64,000 nucleotides of DNA from Bacteroidales bacterium. GTDB lineage: Bacteria > Bacteroidota > Bacteroidia > Bacteroidales > UBA932. Positions within the stretch are counted from its first letter, which is position 1. The number at the start of each line of letters is the position of its first letter. The position numbers and the translations under genes are program-made. Positions 29,515 through 38,942 of the stretch are shown piece after piece. The stretch is taken from contig JAFYSH010000006.1 in the NCBI GenBank assembly GCA_017546605.1, forward strand, positions 38,209 through 102,208, in the 5' to 3' direction. A model generated the notes under the pieces. The model was not told the DNA's origin, made no database searches, and saw only the letters and a list, made by a program, of their open reading frames with translations.

Positions 29515-29700
29515 CATTTATTTTAACTTTTTTCAAATAATTTTGGACACAAGAATCAAACTGTCAAAAAATCCATTTTCAACAACTTACAGCAATTAAA
29601 AAAAATCAGAAGTACCCATTTTCGACAGAAGCCAACATAAGATAACAGCAGGATTGTGGTGCAAAATTTGTACATTTGCCCAACGATCATTTTCACACCT

Positions 29701-30498
29701 ATGAATGGCATCAAATTCGGATGGATCCTCCTACTGTACTGCTGTGGCCTTCTTTCTCAGAATGCTTCAGCACATACACATACATTCATCGGCGATCACC
29801 CCCATTCCGACACAACCCAAACAACACAGAAACAGAGCATTTTTAAAAGAAGATCCAAACAAACTCCTCGAAAAGCCCCCAAGAAGAAACTGGAACAATT
29901 CACCCCAGAAGATTTGATGCGCTTCTTTATTGAGGAAGGCGACACCATTTACGTGAGCGATCTGGCTCCCGCCTACAAATTTGCCTTTCCAGACAAAGGG
30001 AAGGAAGGGCGCGAATGGCGAAAATTCTACCGAACTGTTCACAACTTTGCAAAAACCTACCCGTATGCACTGATCGCAAAAGCCCGTTTGGACTCCACGG
30101 AAACCTACTTGGCTAAACAAGAACTAACGAAACGCGAGCGCGAAAAATACCTAAGCGACGTACAAAAAGCCCTATTTGAGGAGTTCGAAGGTCCCTTGCG
30201 AAAACTCACTTTCACACAAGGCCGTATGCTACTCCGTCTCATCGATCGGGAAATTGGAATCACCTCCTATTACATCATCAAAGAATACCGAGGCAGTGCA
30301 GCCGCCGGATTCTGGCAAGGTATCGGCTGGATTTTCGGGGCAGATCTAAAAACTCCCTATGACAAATTCGGAGAAGACAAGGAGTTAGAAGACCTGGTTC
30401 AAGTCTATCACGCCGGTCAGTTTGACTACCTCTACTTCTCCATCTTCGGCGAATACCCTCCAAAACTACCGGTCAAATACCACGATATTATCAAATAA
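29701..30498 (+). CDS. DUF4294-family exported protein
   Basis: Start chosen at MNGIKFGWILLLYCCG, which gives a signal peptide cut after about residue 24 (NASAHTH). 265 residues. A basic, Lys-rich linker (about 40-75) leads to the DUF4294 core: FYRTVHNFAKTYPYALIAKARLD, LSDVQKALFEEFEGPLRKLTFTQGRMLLRLIDREIG and the late WQGIGWIFGADLKTPYD. The family is restricted mainly to Bacteroidetes and has no known function. A -7 box (TACATTTG) lies 22 bases upstream. Confidence 0.85.
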   Translation: MNGIKFGWILLLYCCGLLSQNASAHTHTFIGDHPHSDTTQTTQKQSIFKRRSKQTPRKAPKKKLEQFTPEDLMRFFIEEGDTIYVSDLAPAYKFAFPDKGKEGREWRKFYRTVHNFAKTYPYALIAKARLDSTETYLAKQELTKREREKYLSDVQKALFEEFEGPLRKLTFTQGRMLLRLIDREIGITSYYIIKEYRGSAAAGFWQGIGWIFGADLKTPYDKFGEDKELEDLVQVYHAGQFDYLYFSIFGEYPPKLPVKYHDIIK

Positions 30499-30553
30499 TC
30501 ACTACCTTCGTGGTTTCGAACATTTATATTACTACAAATACAATTCGATGATT

Positions 30554-32185
30554 ATGAAGAAAACCATCAAAACAATCGCATTGGCAACCATTGGCACAGC
30601 TAGCTTGGTTGGCACCACTGCGTGCGGACCCAAAGAAAGTCCGCTGAAAGCCAAGGTGGATGAATATGCCTTGGTTGAACTAAAATCAGACCTGGTGAAC
30701 AACCTGTCTGAAAACGAAAAACAAATGGTAAAGATCTTTTTCGAAATTGGAAAGATCGCAGATAACTTGTTCTGGCAACAAACCTTTGGTGACAAAGCCC
30801 TGGTAGAAGGCATCAGCGACAAATACGCCAGAGAATTCGCCTTGATTCAATATGGTGCTTGGGACCGCTTGGACAACAACCAACCGTTCTTGGCCAACTA
30901 TGGCGAAAAACCGGCTACCTGCAACTACTACCCCCAAGACATTACCCTGGAAGAGTTCCAAGCATTTGACGACCCGAACAAATCTTCTTGGTACACCGTT
31001 TTGCGCCGCAACGAAGATGGCAGTTTGAAAACCCTCTGGTACCACGAAGCTTATGCAGAAGAAGTAAACCGCATGTGCGAATTGCTCCAACAAGCCGCTG
31101 ACCTGGCCGAAGATGCCGGTTTGAAAAAATATTTGTTGGAACGCATCGAAGCCTTCCGCACCGATGACTACTTGGCTAGCGACTTGGCTTGGATGGACAT
31201 GAAAGACAGCCGCGTTGACTTTGTCATTGGCCCCATCGAAAGCTACGACGACAAATTCCAAGAAACAAAAACTTCATACGAATCATTCATCCTGCTGAAA
31301 GACGAAGCACGCAGCAAGGACCTGGCTAAATTCGTAGCCCTCCTTCCTGCCTTGCAACAACAGTTGCCTTGCAAACCGGAATACAAAACCTTCGTACCGG
31401 GAACTTCTTCTGATTTGAACGTTTACGATGCTGTATTCTATGCCGGCGACTGCAACTCAGGCAGCAAAACCATTGCAATCAACTTGCCCAACGACGAACG
31501 CGTACACGCCTTGAAAGGTACTCGCCGTTTGCAATTGCGCAACTCGATGAAAGCTAAATTTGACAAAATTTTGCTTCCGATCGGTCAAATGGTCATGGAT
31601 CCCTCACAAGTAGGCTACTTGAATTTTGATGCTTTCTTCTGGAACGTAACCTTCCACGAAGTAGCACACGGTTTGGGCATCAAACAAACCATCAATGGCA
31701 AAGGTACCGTTGACGCTGCTATGGGCACTGAAAAAACTTCATGGGAAGAAGCCAAAGCAGACATCCTCGGCTTGTTTATGGTTTGCAAACTCATCGAAAT
31801 GGGAGAAATCACCAACATCACCGAAGAAGAAGCTATCTCTACTTATATTGCTGGTATTCTTCGCTCAGTACGCTTCGGAGCCGCTTCCTCACACGGTAAA
31901 GCAAACATGATGTGCTTCAACTACATGGAAGAACAAGGTGCATTCAGCCGCAACGAAGCCGGTAAATTCATCATTGATTTCCCGAAAGCAAAGGCTGCCA
32001 TGAACTCATGGGCAGACTTGATCTTGACTGTTCAAGGTGATGGCAACTACGAATTTGCAACTGAATTCCGTGGCAAAAACGGAGGCATCACCCCGGCCCT
32101 CCAAGCAGACCTGGACTTGATCAACAATGCAGGTATTCCGAAAGACATCCGCTTTCACCAAGGCGTTGAAGTATTATTCCAATAA
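30554..32185 (+). CDS. Zinc metallopeptidase lipoprotein, dipeptidyl-peptidase III (M49)-like
   Basis: Start chosen at MKKTIKTIALATIG, giving a signal peptide and a lipoprotein-type Cys at residue 24 (GTTACGPKES). 543 residues. A zinc site is visible: HEVAH at 368-372, followed about 40 residues later by EEAKADILG with the third ligand Glu. The spread and the late EExxAD motif are as in M49 peptidases, although classical DPP III has HExxGH rather than HExxH. It probably trims dipeptides from peptides in the periplasm. It ends before a strong bidirectional terminator. Confidence 0.8.
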   Translation: MKKTIKTIALATIGTASLVGTTACGPKESPLKAKVDEYALVELKSDLVNNLSENEKQMVKIFFEIGKIADNLFWQQTFGDKALVEGISDKYAREFALIQYGAWDRLDNNQPFLANYGEKPATCNYYPQDITLEEFQAFDDPNKSSWYTVLRRNEDGSLKTLWYHEAYAEEVNRMCELLQQAADLAEDAGLKKYLLERIEAFRTDDYLASDLAWMDMKDSRVDFVIGPIESYDDKFQETKTSYESFILLKDEARSKDLAKFVALLPALQQQLPCKPEYKTFVPGTSSDLNVYDAVFYAGDCNSGSKTIAINLPNDERVHALKGTRRLQLRNSMKAKFDKILLPIGQMVMDPSQVGYLNFDAFFWNVTFHEVAHGLGIKQTINGKGTVDAAMGTEKTSWEEAKADILGLFMVCKLIEMGEITNITEEEAISTYIAGILRSVRFGAASSHGKANMMCFNYMEEQGAFSRNEAGKFIIDFPKAKAAMNSWADLILTVQGDGNYEFATEFRGKNGGITPALQADLDLINNAGIPKDIRFHQGVEVLFQ

Positions 32186-32206
32186 GGATACTCCTACTGT
32201 AATCAT

Positions 32207-32238
32207 AAATGAGGCGGCTCCAAAGAGTCGCCTTATTT
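32207..32238. terminator. Bidirectional terminator between convergent genes
   Basis: A 14-base arm at 32207-32220 pairs with 32225-32238 around a CAAA loop with few mismatches; A- and T-rich flanks on both sides suit both the peptidase (plus) and the hydrolase (minus). Confidence 0.8.
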
Positions 32239-32241
32239 CAT

Positions 32242-33579
32242 TTATCGCAACGTCGATTGTAAGAACTCCAGAATCAAGTGGATAATTTCCGGAGCAATCG
32301 TTTCCTCAATTTGCGCATACTCCTGTGGAAGACCACTTTGACAATGCTGCCCCAAGTGATTCAAGTCTTCCAGAGCCTCCAAGCGCACCTGCTGATTACC
32401 ACCCTCAGCCAAGGCTGCCCCAATGGCCCCCAAGTTCAAATCCACCAAGACCTGCACATCCTTTGTGCCATTGAATGCCAGCACCGGAACCGATATCCGT
32501 CGCAAAGCTTCCTGAGGAGAAAAACGGATAAAAGCATACATCCACGGATCCAACAACTGATTCACAGCCTGAGGATCACCCACCAAAGCCTCCACTTCTC
32601 GCCTCAACGCCGCATCATTGGAGGTGGATGACAAAATCCGATCAAAAACAGCGCGATTCAAAACCAAAGCTTGATCGATTTGAGCCTCTGGATACCCAGA
32701 CAGACGATAGATGGCACGCGACTGACTCATCAGCACCTCATCCCCACGAATACCCGGTCCCGCAAATGAGATCACAAAATCACAGGAAGCATCACGAGCT
32801 GCCACCAGAAACGCAATCGAAGCCCCTTCACTATGTCCCAAAACACCTACGCGCCGAACACCCGGCAACGACCGGACATAGCTTAAGGCCGCCTGGGCAT
32901 CGTAGGAAAAATCCTCGGTAGTAGCCCCAGAAAACAACCCCTCACTGTCCCCAACCCCACGATCATCATAACGCAAGACAGCATAACCCGCACGCGTCAA
33001 AGCATCCGCCAAAACCAAAAAAGGCTTATGTCCCATCAAGGCCTCATCCCGATTCTGTGCCCCACTACCGGTTACCAAAATCACCGCATCATACTCGGAG
33101 ACACCCTCCGGAACTGTCCAGGTTCCCGCCAAAGCAATACCCGCTTGCTCATTCCGAAAAGTAACTTCCTGTTCCCGATACGGAAATGGTCGAACCGGCT
33201 CTTGCGGGCGAAGCCGCTGAGGCAACTCCGATCGGACCAAGCTCATCGGAAATTTCATCCCGTGTTGTGAAAATTCACCCAGAAAGAAATTTTTAACCAG
33301 CATACCAGAATAGGACATATCCAACCCCGCAATCTCCAGCGATAAGCGAAGCCCCTCCAACTGAATACAATCCACAGGCAAATCATAGACCGCTTGCGCA
33401 GGTACCGTCATAGTGGCCGACAATTCATCATCCAGTCCACCAATGTCAAAATACAATTCCAACTGAGTACCCGGCAGGTCGAGTATCCCTTTCCAAACAC
33501 CACAGACCGTTGATGTGGACTGACCTGTCAATCCGACACAGAAACCCAGACACAGGATCACCAACCAATATTTTCTCAC
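32242..33579 (-). CDS. Exported alpha/beta hydrolase
   Basis: 445 residues with a signal peptide (MRKYWLVILCLGFCVGLTGQ). The N-terminal 120 residues form a beta-rich domain (CGVWKGILDLPGTQLELYFDI) that often precedes such hydrolases; the C-terminal alpha/beta fold has oxyanion-region VTGSGAQNRDE and the nucleophile elbow GHSEGAS, with the late Asp (NGTKDVQV) and His (LNHLGQH). Esterase or peptidase of unknown substrate. Its start overlaps the ribbon-helix-helix gene by 4 bases. Confidence 0.9.
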   Translation of the reverse strand: MRKYWLVILCLGFCVGLTGQSTSTVCGVWKGILDLPGTQLELYFDIGGLDDELSATMTVPAQAVYDLPVDCIQLEGLRLSLEIAGLDMSYSGMLVKNFFLGEFSQHGMKFPMSLVRSELPQRLRPQEPVRPFPYREQEVTFRNEQAGIALAGTWTVPEGVSEYDAVILVTGSGAQNRDEALMGHKPFLVLADALTRAGYAVLRYDDRGVGDSEGLFSGATTEDFSYDAQAALSYVRSLPGVRRVGVLGHSEGASIAFLVAARDASCDFVISFAGPGIRGDEVLMSQSRAIYRLSGYPEAQIDQALVLNRAVFDRILSSTSNDAALRREVEALVGDPQAVNQLLDPWMYAFIRFSPQEALRRISVPVLAFNGTKDVQVLVDLNLGAIGAALAEGGNQQVRLEALEDLNHLGQHCQSGLPQEYAQIEETIAPEIIHLILEFLQSTLR

Positions 33580-33761
33580 ACACCCTCCTCCTTTTGCTTA
33601 TTTTTGGGCATACGTCCACTTTTGCGCAAGGCCTCCGCTATGATCCACTGCAACTGGCCATTGACGCTGCGGAATTCATCCGCAGCCCAACGTTCCAGCG
33701 AGTCCATCATCTCAGGATCTATCCGCGACACAAAGCTCTTTGATTTTTCCTTACCCGGCAT
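33576..33761 (-). CDS. Arc-type ribbon-helix-helix protein
   Basis: 61 residues: a basic start, a beta strand (KSFVSRIDPEMMDSLERWAADEF) and two helices, ending in a Lys-rich tail. This matches Arc/MetJ-like DNA-binding domains. It sits between an SPFH-domain gene (3-base gap) and the hydrolase (4-base overlap); SPFH plus Arc-type protein is a common pair in Bacteroidetes. DNA binding is inferred. Confidence 0.8.
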   Translation of the reverse strand: MPGKEKSKSFVSRIDPEMMDSLERWAADEFRSVNGQLQWIIAEALRKSGRMPKNKQKEEGV

Positions 33762-33764
33762 GCC

Positions 33765-34727
33765 CTAGTTATACAAAGTTCCCGTATTAACAACCGGCTG
33801 TGCTGCTTCATCTGCACACAAGACCACCAACAAGTTGCTTACCATCGCTGCCCGACGCTCATTGTCCAGTTCCACAATTTCCTCCTCACTGAGCTTGTCC
33901 AATGCCATCTTCACCATAGATACAGCTCCTTCTACAATCTTCTCACGTGCCGAAATCACAGCAGAAGCTTGCTGGCGACGCAACATAACCGCAGCAATCT
34001 CAGGCGCATAAGCTAAGTAATTGATCCGAGCTTCCAAAACTTCAATACCTGCCATCGCCAGGCGTTCATTCAAAGATGCTTGCAAAATCTCGTTGATTTC
34101 CTCGCCTCCAGAACGCAGGGTAACTTCATCTTGAATACCCTCATTGTTATCGTAGTTATAGTGAGACACCACGTGACGCAAGGCCGCATCACTCTGTACC
34201 TTCACAAATTTTTCCAGGGCATTCATCACCCGAGAAAGGGCCGATTCCAAAACCAACTCATTCTTTTGATTGACGGCATTGGTCTTCGCCATGGTTTGGG
34301 CGTCTATTTCAAACATCGCCTTGTAGGTATCATTCAACTTCCACACCAGGACCAAACCCACCATAATGGGATTACCCACTTTGTCATTCACTTTGATCGG
34401 CGGCACATCCAAGTTCCGAGCCCGCAACGACAAACGCTTCTTTGCATAGAACGGATTCACCCAGAAAAAACCGGTTTCCGTAAAGGTGCCACGGTATTTG
34501 CCGAAGAATACCATTACCCGAGCCTGGTTCGGTTCCAAAGACATAAAACCCAAACACAACAAGGTCCATAGTAGTGAAATCACAACAATCAGCGGAACAA
34601 GCACCCCTTCCGACAAAACGGAAGACAAGCGAAAAAGGCCAAAAGCCAAAGCAGGCGCCAACAGAATCACCAAAAACAAGGCCAAAAACCCATTGACCCG
34701 GAAACCATTAAATACCGATTCTTTCAT
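33765..34727 (-). CDS. SPFH/band 7 membrane protein
   Basis: 320 residues. Two N-terminal membrane helices (about 12-32 and 43-63) are followed by a band 7/SPFH domain (about 66-265, with EPNQARVMVFFGKYRGTF and the late LNERLAMAGIEVLEARINYLAYAPEIAAVMLRRQQASAVISAREKIVEGAV in part). Such proteins form ring-like membrane scaffolds. First gene of a three-gene transcript under a consensus promoter. Confidence 0.9.
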   Translation of the reverse strand: MKESVFNGFRVNGFLALFLVILLAPALAFGLFRLSSVLSEGVLVPLIVVISLLWTLLCLGFMSLEPNQARVMVFFGKYRGTFTETGFFWVNPFYAKKRLSLRARNLDVPPIKVNDKVGNPIMVGLVLVWKLNDTYKAMFEIDAQTMAKTNAVNQKNELVLESALSRVMNALEKFVKVQSDAALRHVVSHYNYDNNEGIQDEVTLRSGGEEINEILQASLNERLAMAGIEVLEARINYLAYAPEIAAVMLRRQQASAVISAREKIVEGAVSMVKMALDKLSEEEIVELDNERRAAMVSNLLVVLCADEAAQPVVNTGTLYN

Positions 34728-34764
34728 AACTGATAAAATTTAATTTGATATTATTTTGATATCA

Positions 34765-34796
34765 CAAATATAAGATCATTTTGCTGCAAATTCCAA
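34765..34796 (-). promoter_or_regulatory. Consensus promoter of the SPFH operon
   Basis: On minus: TTG (34794-34796), 21 bases, TATATTTG (34765-34772), 38 bases before the SPFH start. Confidence 0.7.
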
Positions 34797-34823
34797 AACA
34801 TTTTGGATAAAAATAAAATTATT

Positions 34824-34853
34824 TTGTATTTGTATAATTTACACTTACTTTTA
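34824..34853 (+). promoter_or_regulatory. Probable promoter of the lysine/DAP operon
   Basis: TTG (34824-34826), 19 bases, TACTTTTA (34846-34853); the last base of the -7 box deviates from consensus. The start codon is 20 bases downstream. No riboswitch-like lysine element is visible in the short leader. Confidence 0.55.
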
Positions 34854-34873
34854 CGAGTCATTTGTTTACGAAA

Positions 34874-35887
34874 ATGAAATTAGAGCCCTTCATCAACCTA
34901 CTAAGCATAGACTCTTCTTCCGGCAAGGAACGACGACTCGCGGAGTACCTTTCCTACGCATTCTCCACAGCCCGGTGCAACACCTCCTCCTTCGAGGTAG
35001 GCGACAACTCATTAAATCTCTATTTTAGCTGGGGGCAGCCCCGCATTGTTTTTTGCACCCATCTGGACACCGTTCCCCCCTTCATTCCTCCCCGAATTGT
35101 CACCCAAGCAGACAACGAGCTTTGGATCTTTGGACGAGGAAGCTGCGACGCGAAAGGACAGATTTATGCCATGTACACCGCTTGCGTCGAACTCGAAGAA
35201 GCGGGCTGCACCGACTTTGGCCTTTTGCTCGTATCTGGTGAGGAGACAGGATCTCACGGAGCCAAACAAGTCCGCAATCAGATCCCCCCTTGCGAATACC
35301 TGGTGATTGGAGAGCCCACCGACAACAAAATGGTCAGCGCCTGCAAGGGCACCAAGGCTTTTGAAGTAACCATCTTGGGACAGAGCGCACACTCCGGTTA
35401 CCCCGAATACGGAATCAGCTCAATCCTACGTTTCAACGACTGGCTCAACCAGCTACAAGCCATCAAATTCCCAGACGATCCATTGCTTGGACCCACCACC
35501 TGGAACATTGGCTGTCTGCACAGCAACAACGCTCAGAACATCCTCAGCGACTGCGTCCGCTTCCGCATTTATTTCCGCACCACCTTTGCTTCTGACGAAA
35601 TGGTCCAAACTACCATGGCTTCGTTCCAAAATGACTTCATCAAAATACAAGCCCATGGAGGAGACACCCCGGCCCGCTACCACACCCTGGAAGGTTTCCC
35701 CACGAAAACCGTTGCTTTTGGCAACGATGCACCCCACTTGCCGGGCTACCAACACAAAATCATTTGTGGCCCCGGATCCATACTGGTGGCACACACTCAA
35801 GATGAAGCCATCCGCTGGAAAGACATCCGCCAGGCCGCCGACCTGTACAAAGAAATTTACTACCAGACACAAACACGTCATTCATGA
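34874..35887 (+). CDS. M20 peptidase-family deacylase, probably succinyl-DAP desuccinylase (DapE-type)
   Basis: Start at the ATG after a TTG four codons earlier; 337 residues. M20 metal motifs are present: CTHLDTVPP, GRGSCDAKGQ and SGEETGSHG, then EPTDNK and a dimerisation domain. The family also includes ArgE, LysK and carboxypeptidases. Because it starts an operon with asd, lysC, dapB, dapA and dapD, the removal of the acyl group from N-acyl-LL-diaminopimelate is the most likely role, but the sequence alone resembles ArgE/LysK-type enzymes about as well. Overlaps asd by 4 bases. Confidence 0.8.
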   Translation: MKLEPFINLLSIDSSSGKERRLAEYLSYAFSTARCNTSSFEVGDNSLNLYFSWGQPRIVFCTHLDTVPPFIPPRIVTQADNELWIFGRGSCDAKGQIYAMYTACVELEEAGCTDFGLLLVSGEETGSHGAKQVRNQIPPCEYLVIGEPTDNKMVSACKGTKAFEVTILGQSAHSGYPEYGISSILRFNDWLNQLQAIKFPDDPLLGPTTWNIGCLHSNNAQNILSDCVRFRIYFRTTFASDEMVQTTMASFQNDFIKIQAHGGDTPARYHTLEGFPTKTVAFGNDAPHLPGYQHKIICGPGSILVAHTQDEAIRWKDIRQAADLYKEIYYQTQTRHS

Positions 35888-36900
35888 ACCAACGAATACC
35901 CGTAGCCGTTCTGGGTTGCACCGGAATGGTCGGCCAGAAATTCATCACCTTACTGGAAAACCATCCGTGGTTTGAATTAAAAGAGCTGGTCGCCTCTGAG
36001 CGATCTGCCGGAAAAACCTACCGGGAACGTGGATGCTGGAAACAACCCACGCCCATTCCCGAACACATCGCCAATACCCGCATCCAATCACCCCAGGAAC
36101 CCCTACAGTCCCGCATTTTGTTTTCCGGACTGGATGCCAACATCGCTGGCGAGCTGGAAGAGCAATACGCACAACGGGGCCACCTGGTTGTAAGCAATGC
36201 CCGCAATCACCGGATGCGACCGGATGTTCCCTTGATCATTCCAGAAATCAACGGATCCCAAATAGAACTTCTCCGCAAACAAACAACATACCAGCACAAT
36301 GGAGGAGGTATTGTTACCAATCCCAATTGTTCCACCATCATACTGGCTTTGGCCCTATATCCGATCTGGCAACAATTTGGGCTACAACGTGTCATGGCCA
36401 CCACCTTGCAGGCAATTTCCGGAGCCGGCTATCCCGGAATCCCAACATTGGACCTATTAGGAAACACACTCCCCTACATTGCCGGTGAGGAAGAAAAGAT
36501 GGAATCTGAAATCTACAAAATCCTGGGAACCAATAACTTTAAAATATCCACCACTTGCAATCGGGTACCTGTCTTGGACGGACACAGCATCTGTATTTCC
36601 CTTCAAACCCAACAACCCTCCACCCTTGAAGGCCTTATGCACGCCCTGGAACACAGCTATGCCGACCTGAATCTTCCCTCATCCCCTGCCCAGGTACTCC
36701 AAATACTAACCGATCCCTACCACCCCCAACCCCGAATGGATTTACAAGCGGGTCACGGTATGACCGTCAGTGTGGGACGACTACGAACCTGCCCAATCTT
36801 GGATTGGAAATTCACCATCCTGGGGCACAACACCATCCGAGGAGCTGCCGGAGCTGCCCTCTTGAACGCCGAATGGATGACTAGCAACGGACTTGTATGA
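35884..36900 (+). CDS. asd: Aspartate-semialdehyde dehydrogenase
   Basis: 338 residues. N-terminal NADP site VLGCTGMVGQKFITLLENHPWF, catalytic Cys in VTNPNCSTII and GAGYPG. The spacing and the EEEKMESEIYKILG helix look like the archaeal/fungal branch of ASADH rather than the usual bacterial one. It makes aspartate semialdehyde for lysine, DAP and threonine. Four-base overlaps with both neighbours indicate coupled translation. Confidence 0.93.
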   Translation: MNQRIPVAVLGCTGMVGQKFITLLENHPWFELKELVASERSAGKTYRERGCWKQPTPIPEHIANTRIQSPQEPLQSRILFSGLDANIAGELEEQYAQRGHLVVSNARNHRMRPDVPLIIPEINGSQIELLRKQTTYQHNGGGIVTNPNCSTIILALALYPIWQQFGLQRVMATTLQAISGAGYPGIPTLDLLGNTLPYIAGEEEKMESEIYKILGTNNFKISTTCNRVPVLDGHSICISLQTQQPSTLEGLMHALEHSYADLNLPSSPAQVLQILTDPYHPQPRMDLQAGHGMTVSVGRLRTCPILDWKFTILGHNTIRGAAGAALLNAEWMTSNGLV

Positions 36901-38279
36901 TCATTATGAAATTTGGCGGCACCTCAGTCGCCGATGCTGAAGCCATCTTACGCATGATGAGTATTGTTGAAGAAAAACTGAACAAACAACCCATAATCGT
37001 GGTATCGGCCCTTTCCAAGGTCACCGATACGCTGTACAAAATTTGCGACTACGCTGAGCGCTGCGAAAGCATTGAAGCCCTCATGCTCGTGGAACACCTA
37101 CGGGAACGGCACAAACACGTAGCCGATGGGCTCATCGCTGCCAACAATCCCCTACACACAAGCGCATGCCAGAAAATCGACGAACTCTGCAACCAGTTAA
37201 AAAAACTGGTGGAGGTCATATGCGATTTGGAGGAATTGTCTGACCGGAGCCGCGCCCGCATCATCGCCACTGGAGAATACCTTTCTTCGAACCTGATTGC
37301 CTTTGCCTTGAATGCACACCACATCCACACACATTTGCTGGATGCACGAAAGATTGTTCTCACCGACACCAATCATCTCAAAGGAGAGCCAGACCTGCCC
37401 CGCATTTCCGAGATTGCACCCAAGATCATTCAACAGGCATTGTATGGCATGGAGCAACAGCCAGCGCAAGCCCTCATTACCCAAGGCTTTGTTTCTGCGA
37501 CCGAATCGGGCATTCCAACAGTCCTGGGACGAGGTGGATCCGATTACACCGCTGCCATTCTGGGCATGGCCGTTCAAGCCGAAAACATCGAAATCTGGAC
37601 CGATGTCGATGGTATTCACACAGCTGACCCCCGCCAGGTAAAAAACACACTCAGCCTACCGGAAGTCTCGTTCGAAGAGGCCGCCGAGATGGCCCACTTT
37701 GGTGCCAAAGTCCTGCACCCCTCCACCATCGAACCCGCAGTTGGGCAAAACATTCCCATTACCGTACTTAACTCCCAAAACCCATCAGGTCCCGGTACAC
37801 GCATCCTACCCAATTCGAGTATCCCAACGGGGGTCAAATCACTTTCCTGCAAAGAACACATCCTGGTCATCAACATCTTTTCAACCCGTAAGATCAACGC
37901 AAGTGGCTTTCTGAGTCGCATCTTTGAGTTGTTCAGCGATCACCATCTTCCCATCGATCTGATCAGCACCTCCGAAGCCAATGTTTCCATTACCTTATCA
38001 GCCGAAGCGAACATCGACCGACTTCTGGAAGATCTTGCTACCTTTGCTATGGTATTTGTTGAAACCAACAAGAGCCAACTTTCCATCGTCGGCAAGGAGA
38101 TGGCACTGATGCCCGACCTGCATACCCGAATTTTTCAAACCCTTGCCCAGGAAAAAATATACATGATTTCACAAGGGGCCGGACTGAACAACCTCAGTCT
38201 GGTCATTGACCGAGATCGTCTGAACCCCGTTATGAACCAACTACACCACACCTTGTTTTACCATGAACCTTGTCATTAG
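36897..38279 (+). CDS. lysC: Aspartate kinase (monofunctional)
   Basis: 460 residues. Kinase domain with MKFGGTSV at the start, GRGGSDYTAA and DVDGIHTADPR; the C-terminal third contains two ACT domains (about 310-455), the usual sites for feedback inhibition by lysine. First step of the aspartate pathway. Its end overlaps the dapB start by 17 bases. Confidence 0.96.
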   Translation: MIIMKFGGTSVADAEAILRMMSIVEEKLNKQPIIVVSALSKVTDTLYKICDYAERCESIEALMLVEHLRERHKHVADGLIAANNPLHTSACQKIDELCNQLKKLVEVICDLEELSDRSRARIIATGEYLSSNLIAFALNAHHIHTHLLDARKIVLTDTNHLKGEPDLPRISEIAPKIIQQALYGMEQQPAQALITQGFVSATESGIPTVLGRGGSDYTAAILGMAVQAENIEIWTDVDGIHTADPRQVKNTLSLPEVSFEEAAEMAHFGAKVLHPSTIEPAVGQNIPITVLNSQNPSGPGTRILPNSSIPTGVKSLSCKEHILVINIFSTRKINASGFLSRIFELFSDHHLPIDLISTSEANVSITLSAEANIDRLLEDLATFAMVFVETNKSQLSIVGKEMALMPDLHTRIFQTLAQEKIYMISQGAGLNNLSLVIDRDRLNPVMNQLHHTLFYHEPCH

Positions 38280-38937
38280 CGGATACGGAAAGATGGGACA
38301 GACCATTGAAAAAATCATCCTCGAGAAAGGATGGCCTGCACCTCTTACAACGAATCGAGTTGAAAGCCTATCACCAGCCCTGGCCTCCCAATCCATCTGC
38401 GTGGATTTTTCCACTCCCACTGCTTTCCGAAACAACTACCGGTTTCTGGCCCGCCATTTTCAAGGCGTCGTAGTAGGCACCACCGGCTGGGACGACATCC
38501 GAGAGGATATTTTTGCCTGCTTTCAAGAACACAACACCCCACTGATTTACGCCTCCAACTTTTCCATAGGAGTCAATCTGCTGTTTGAAATCACACAAGA
38601 ACTCTGCCAGCATCTCCAACACCTCCACGGTTACCAAGCCTCCCTCAAGGAAGTACACCACGTACATAAAAAGGACGCTCCCAGTGGAACCGCCAAAACG
38701 TTGCAAAACCTGATCCAACAGACGATCCAGCAGACCGTTCCCATTGAATCCATCCGGGAAGGCGAGGTTCCTGGAACTCATGAACTCACGTTGGAAAGCA
38801 GCTCCGATTGCATCCGTCTTTCCCACCAAGCTTACTCCCGGGAGGGTTTTGCACAAGGTGCCGTTTGGGCCCTGGAACAACTCCCCTACCTGAGTGGCAT
38901 CCACGAATTCCGTACTCTTTTGTTTCAACAAGGATAA
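38263..38937 (+). CDS. dapB: 4-hydroxy-tetrahydrodipicolinate reductase
   Basis: 224 residues, shorter than the E. coli enzyme (about 270), mainly in the N-terminal half. Motifs: GYGKMGQTIE cofactor loop, VDFSTP, GTTGW, and the substrate-binding EVHHVHKKDAPSGTAKTL. Reduces the DapA product with NAD(P)H. Start inside the end of lysC. Confidence 0.96.
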   Translation: MNLVISGYGKMGQTIEKIILEKGWPAPLTTNRVESLSPALASQSICVDFSTPTAFRNNYRFLARHFQGVVVGTTGWDDIREDIFACFQEHNTPLIYASNFSIGVNLLFEITQELCQHLQHLHGYQASLKEVHHVHKKDAPSGTAKTLQNLIQQTIQQTVPIESIREGEVPGTHELTLESSSDCIRLSHQAYSREGFAQGAVWALEQLPYLSGIHEFRTLLFQQG

Positions 38938-38942
38938 TACCC

